Shown here piece by piece: positions 61,421 through 64,000 of a stretch of 64,000 bases of DNA. The position numbers were made by a program, and so were the translations under genes. The stretch is from Amycolatopsis sp. CA-230715. Lineage in GTDB: Bacteria > Actinomycetota > Actinomycetes > Mycobacteriales > Pseudonocardiaceae. Numbering within the stretch: position 1 is the first letter of the stretch; each line of letters starts with the position of its first letter. Under the pieces are notes generated by a model. It had not been told where the DNA came from. It made no database searches and was given only the letters and a program-made list of their open reading frames with translations. The stretch spans positions 5,703,501 to 5,767,500 of the forward strand of contig NZ_CP059997.1 in assembly GCF_018736145.1 (NCBI RefSeq), in the 5' to 3' direction.

Positions 61421-61475
61421 TGCCCCGAAAGTGACGTTCAGGGCATCTGGCGCCCCGAAGGCCACCTTCGGGGCA
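61421..61475. repeat. CCCCGAAGG palindrome, long form (copy F1)
   Basis: TGCCCCGAAAGTGACGTTC and the opposing arm GAAGGCCACCTTCGGGGCA form an imperfect inverted repeat with three mismatches, around a loop closely related to that of copies A and E (AGGGCATCTGGCGCCCC). This copy appears to be decaying or mosaic. Confidence 0.8.
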
Positions 61476-61506
61476 CAGGCAAGCGGAGCCCGCCCCTTAC
61501 GAAAGT

Positions 61507-61552
61507 GAGAAAAGTGGCGCTGAGCGCCCCGAAGGCCACCTTCGGGGCATGA
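61507..61552. repeat. CCCCGAAGG palindrome with AAAGTGGCGCT flank (copy F2)
   Basis: GAGAAAAGTGGCGCT followed by the short hairpin GCCCCGAAGG-CCA-CCTTCGGGGC. The flank matches the inner part of the 25-mer beside copies B and C (GAGAAAGTGGCGCT) with one inserted A, again linking the two sequence parts. Confidence 0.8.
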
Positions 61553-61622
61553 GCCGCCTCGGTTGCGAGGGCGCCGGGATCGCCACAACTCGCCCACGTC
61601 ATCACTGAGCCTGTCGGGAACG

Positions 61623-61787
61623 TTAGCGGGAGCGCTTCTCTTTCCTCGGTGCGGCAAGGATGAGGGCGGCGCCAACCGCGAGGAGCGGTATCGAAACGGC
61701 GGGGATGCGTTGAGGTAGCACGAAGAATCCAGCTAGTACCGCTGCGATTCCCAGTGCAAGAACGATACGGGCTGCATCACGAGACAT
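61623..61787 (-). CDS. Small two-helix membrane protein
   Basis: A 54-residue frame begins MSRDAARIVLALGIAAVLAG and ends RKEKRSR. It has two hydrophobic segments (about 8-24 and 30-46) and a positively charged tail, so both ends probably face the cytoplasm. GGAGGACAG lies just before the ATG. It is monocistronic; function unknown. Confidence 0.65.
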   Translation of the reverse strand: MSRDAARIVLALGIAAVLAGFFVLPQRIPAVSIPLLAVGAALILAAPRKEKRSR

Positions 61788-61894
61788 CTGTCCTCCGATT
61801 GATCGCCGCCTTTGCCTCTGGGAGTCGCTAGGCGACTACGCCCGTTACGCGGACACGGAGGCCGACACCTCATACACGATGCGGCGAGCCGGGA

Positions 61895-62872
61895 TCACTT
61901 GTCTGCTAATGCTTTCGCTTCAACCTCGGGGCTGAGGCCGGGACGCGGGCGATCCGGCCGCAGCGGGGCATCGCCGACAGCGCGGAGCCAGCGCCACGTG
62001 TCGGCGACGGTTTCGGTGACCGGGCGGCAGCGCAGGCCGCTGTCCAGTGCCTTGGTGGCGTCGGAGCGGTGCATCATGTCGTGGTCTTCGCCGGGCGGGA
62101 GCCAGCTCGGCAGCTCGGTCCACGGTGCGATGCCCGCGGCGAGGACCTCTTCGGGCGCGAGCCAGCGCAGCTTCGCGGCCGAGCCCGTGACCCGCGCGCA
62201 GGCGTCGAGCAGCGAGCCCATCGTGGCGTGGCCGGACGGGCTCACCAGGTCGTAGGCGCCGCCGAGTCCCCGCGATGCGGCGTCGAGCGCCCACGCGGCC
62301 AAATCGCGGACATCGATGTACTGCAACGGAAGTTCGGGCGGGCCCGGCGCGAGTACGTCGCCGCCGCGCGCGAGGCGGGTCAGCCACCACGGCAGCCTGC
62401 CGACGTTTTCGTACGGGCCGAGGATGAGCCCTGCCCGCGCGAACAGCGCGCGATCGGCGAAGGTGGCTTCGACGGCGAGTTCGGCGCCGCATTTGTCTTG
62501 CGCGTACTCGGTTCCTTCGGCATCGGGCGAGCCGTCGACGACGGGCGCGTTTTCGTCCGCTCCCGGTGCGACGGGGTCGGCGTACACGGAGCGGGTCGAA
62601 ACGTAGAGGTAGCGGCCGACGCGATCGGTGAGCGCTCGCGCGGCGTCGCGAACGACCCAGGGCGCGGCGCTCCAGGTGTCGACCACGACGTCCCATTCGC
62701 CGTCGCCGAGCGCCGACAAGTCGGCTGTCCGGTCGCCGTGCCGCACTTCGGCCCCGGGCGGCGACGCGTGCCTGCCGCGGTGGAACACCGTCACCGGCCA
62801 GTCGCGCCGGAGGGCCGCTTCGGCGATCGCGCGGCCGACGAACCCGGTGCCGCCGAGGATGAGGAGCTTCAT
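61895..62872 (-). CDS. NAD-dependent epimerase/dehydratase family protein
   Basis: This 325-residue extended SDR-type protein has the nucleotide-binding motif LLILGGTGFVGRAIAEAALR and RYLYVSTRSVYADP, with a Tyr in EYAQDKCGAELAVE in place of the usual YxxxK (YAQDK). It may be a reductase or sugar-nucleotide epimerase. ATG 62872 follows GGTGGGGTC; an ATG six codons upstream is possible. Confidence 0.87.
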   Translation of the reverse strand: MKLLILGGTGFVGRAIAEAALRRDWPVTVFHRGRHASPPGAEVRHGDRTADLSALGDGEWDVVVDTWSAAPWVVRDAARALTDRVGRYLYVSTRSVYADPVAPGADENAPVVDGSPDAEGTEYAQDKCGAELAVEATFADRALFARAGLILGPYENVGRLPWWLTRLARGGDVLAPGPPELPLQYIDVRDLAAWALDAASRGLGGAYDLVSPSGHATMGSLLDACARVTGSAAKLRWLAPEEVLAAGIAPWTELPSWLPPGEDHDMMHRSDATKALDSGLRCRPVTETVADTWRWLRAVGDAPLRPDRPRPGLSPEVEAKALADK

Positions 62873-63054
62873 GACCCCACCGTGGCTCATTCCCCGATCA
62901 CGCGTGCGCGTATTCGCCGACGGCGGACAACGACCAAGGTCGATACCGGGTCATCCGAAATGATGAGAACGGGATCGCTCTGCGGTGTGATGCCGAGGTG
63001 TCCCGGGGTTTGCCAGGCTGTGGTTCGTTTCGTCTTCGAGGGAGGGCCCACGTC

Positions 63055-63246
63055 GTGATCCTGCTGTTCGGCCTGCTCTGCCTCGTCCAAGGCGTCGGCG
63101 GGATCATCAACTACTACAACTCCGGTTCGAAGAGCTGGTACCTGCTCAACTACATCCCCGCGCTGCACGAGTACCGGCTCGCGGGGAACATCGTGATCGC
63201 CGTGCTGGGCCTGATCTTCTTGCTGGGTTCGAGCCGAAGGCGCTGA
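63055..63246 (+). CDS. Small two-helix membrane protein
   Basis: A 63-residue frame starts at GTG after GAGGGAGG. It has two hydrophobic segments (VILLFGLLCLVQGVGGI and NIVIAVLGLIFLLG) separated by an aromatic loop (NYYNSGSKSWYLLNYIP). The basic tail SSRRR faces the cytoplasm. Convergent with the LuxR gene. Function unknown. Confidence 0.7.
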   Translation: MILLFGLLCLVQGVGGIINYYNSGSKSWYLLNYIPALHEYRLAGNIVIAVLGLIFLLGSSRRR

Positions 63247-63250
63247 GCCG

Positions 63251-63895
63251 TTAGTCGGTAAAAGGTGTGGCGAGGCCGTTCCGGAAGGCGTAGCTCACCG
63301 CCTGGGCCCTGTCCCGCAAGCCCGCCTTCGCGAAGATGTTGTTCACGTGTGTTTTCACGGTGCCTTCGGTGATGTAGAGCAGGCTCGCGATCTCGCGGTT
63401 CGACCTGCCCTCCGCGATCAGGCGCAGCACGTCGAGCTCGCGCGGGGTCAGGTCGCCGTTCGACGGGCGTTCGCGAGTAGCCAGTTCCACCAAGCGCCGC
63501 TGCACCACCGGTTCGAAATGGGTTTCCCCGGCCATCACGGTGGCGATCGCCCGCTCGATCTGGTCCGCGCGCGCATTTTTCGTCAGGTATCCGCGCGCGC
63601 CCGCTTTCAACGCGGCGAGGATCGATTCGTCGTCGGAGTACGTGGTCAGCACCACCACCCGCACGCCGGGGTGACCGTCGCGGATCCGCCTGGTCACGCC
63701 GACCCCGTCCAGCCGCGGCATCCGCAGGTCCATCAGCACCACGTCGGGCCGTTCGCGGTCGACGATCCGCAGCGCCTCCTCGCCGTTTTCCGCCGCACCA
63801 GCCACTTCCACGCCGTCCAGCATCCCGACGATGAGCACGAGGCCTTCGCGCACCACGGCCTGGTCGTCCACCACGACCACCCGCACCCGGCTCAC
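63251..63895 (-). CDS. NarL/LuxR-family response regulator
   Basis: This 214-residue protein has a receiver domain (VVVVDDQAVVREGLVLIVG with the acidic pair, VVLMDLRMPRLDGV with the phospho-acceptor Asp, VVLTTYSDDESI and the Lys in GYLTKNARADQ) and a LuxR helix-turn-helix (LTPRELDVLRLIAEGRSNRE, IASLLYITEGTVKTHVNNIF). The GTG start overlaps the stop of the sensor kinase gene (GTGA). They form one two-component system of unknown signal. Confidence 0.93.
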   Translation of the reverse strand: MSRVRVVVVDDQAVVREGLVLIVGMLDGVEVAGAAENGEEALRIVDRERPDVVLMDLRMPRLDGVGVTRRIRDGHPGVRVVVLTTYSDDESILAALKAGARGYLTKNARADQIERAIATVMAGETHFEPVVQRRLVELATRERPSNGDLTPRELDVLRLIAEGRSNREIASLLYITEGTVKTHVNNIFAKAGLRDRAQAVSYAFRNGLATPFTD

Positions 63896-63999
63896 GACGG
63901 CACCCGCAGGCGCACCCGGAAACCCGCACCGCACGGGCCCGCGACGAGTTCGCCGCCGATCAGTTCGGCCCGTTCGCGCATGCCAAGGAGCCCGTAACC
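63892..63999 (-). CDS. Sensor histidine kinase, C-terminal end only (cut by window edge)
   Basis: The last 35 codons of a NarX/DesK-type kinase are visible: GYGLLGMRERAELIGGELVA and then FRVRLRVPS before the stop. This is the end of the HATPase_c domain (G2-box region). The rest lies beyond the right edge. It is the cognate kinase of the response regulator. Confidence 0.88.
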   Translation of the reverse strand, partial: GYGLLGMRERAELIGGELVAGPCGAGFRVRLRVPS

Positions 64000-64000
64000 G

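Larger units (their letters stand above)
61143..61622. other. Gene-free interval with palindromic repeats
   Basis: About 480 bases without a convincing gene. It contains two further CCCCGAAGG repeats (61421-61475 and 61507-61552) and otherwise shows nothing I can name. Confidence 0.55.

Overview
The window is high-GC actinomycete DNA, most likely a Pseudonocardiales member such as Amycolatopsis or a close relative. This rests on base composition, GTG starts, the eno-ftsB-DUF501-Ppx/GppA order, a SurA-like lipoprotein next to mazG, an efeUOB operon with IdeR-type iron boxes, and a dispersed CCCCGAAGG/CCTTCGGGG intergenic palindrome. The genus is inferred; no marker such as 16S rRNA is present.

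Layout. 1-12 kb: secreted lectin-like protein, SurA-like lipoprotein and mazG, an NmrA/HxlR divergent pair, a flavin monooxygenase, the iron uptake operon efeUOB (minus strand), a lytic transglycosylase and a cupin-type regulator. 12-18 kb: housekeeping block with enolase, FtsB/DivIC, DUF501, a second lytic transglycosylase and a Ppx/GppA phosphatase. 18-25.5 kb: a complete oligopeptide ABC importer followed by a secreted subtilisin. 25.5-31 kb: TetR regulator, iron-siderophore binding protein under an iron box, S10 peptidase, family-5 uracil-DNA glycosylase, type II NADH dehydrogenase and an unusual tRNA.

31-45.6 kb is the most interesting part: a RiPP gene cluster of the azole-forming type. 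It has a StrR/ParB-like regulator facing a 16-bp palindrome, a YcaO cyclodehydratase, two E1-like partner proteins (one fused to a SagB-type dehydrogenase), a second dehydrogenase, six Ser/Thr/Cys-rich precursor peptides in tandem, a PqqD-like/M50 membrane protease, a split LanB-type dehydratase, an ABC exporter and a small winged-helix regulator. The six precursors share a leader ending LPEGNAL (or close variants) and a core with Cys-Pro at exactly core positions 14-15. Two perfect hairpins punctuate the array. The probable products are linear azole and dehydroamino-acid peptides (goadsporin-like logic), because only one SpaB_C-type protein is present.

45.6-64 kb is accessory: VOC and TetR genes, a hormone-sensitive-lipase-type hydrolase, a LysR gene facing a snapalysin and a trypsin-like protease, an XRE/TPR regulator, a HAD phosphatase, a YCII protein coupled to an ECF sigma factor, a membrane-spanning KAP-like NTPase, a LysR/F420-oxidoreductase pair, an epimerase, and the end of a LuxR two-component system that runs off the right edge.

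Two short signals recur across the window: the CCCCGAAGG palindrome family, whose arms covary, and a 13-codon mini-ORF (three copies) whose stop codon overlaps the start of the next gene.
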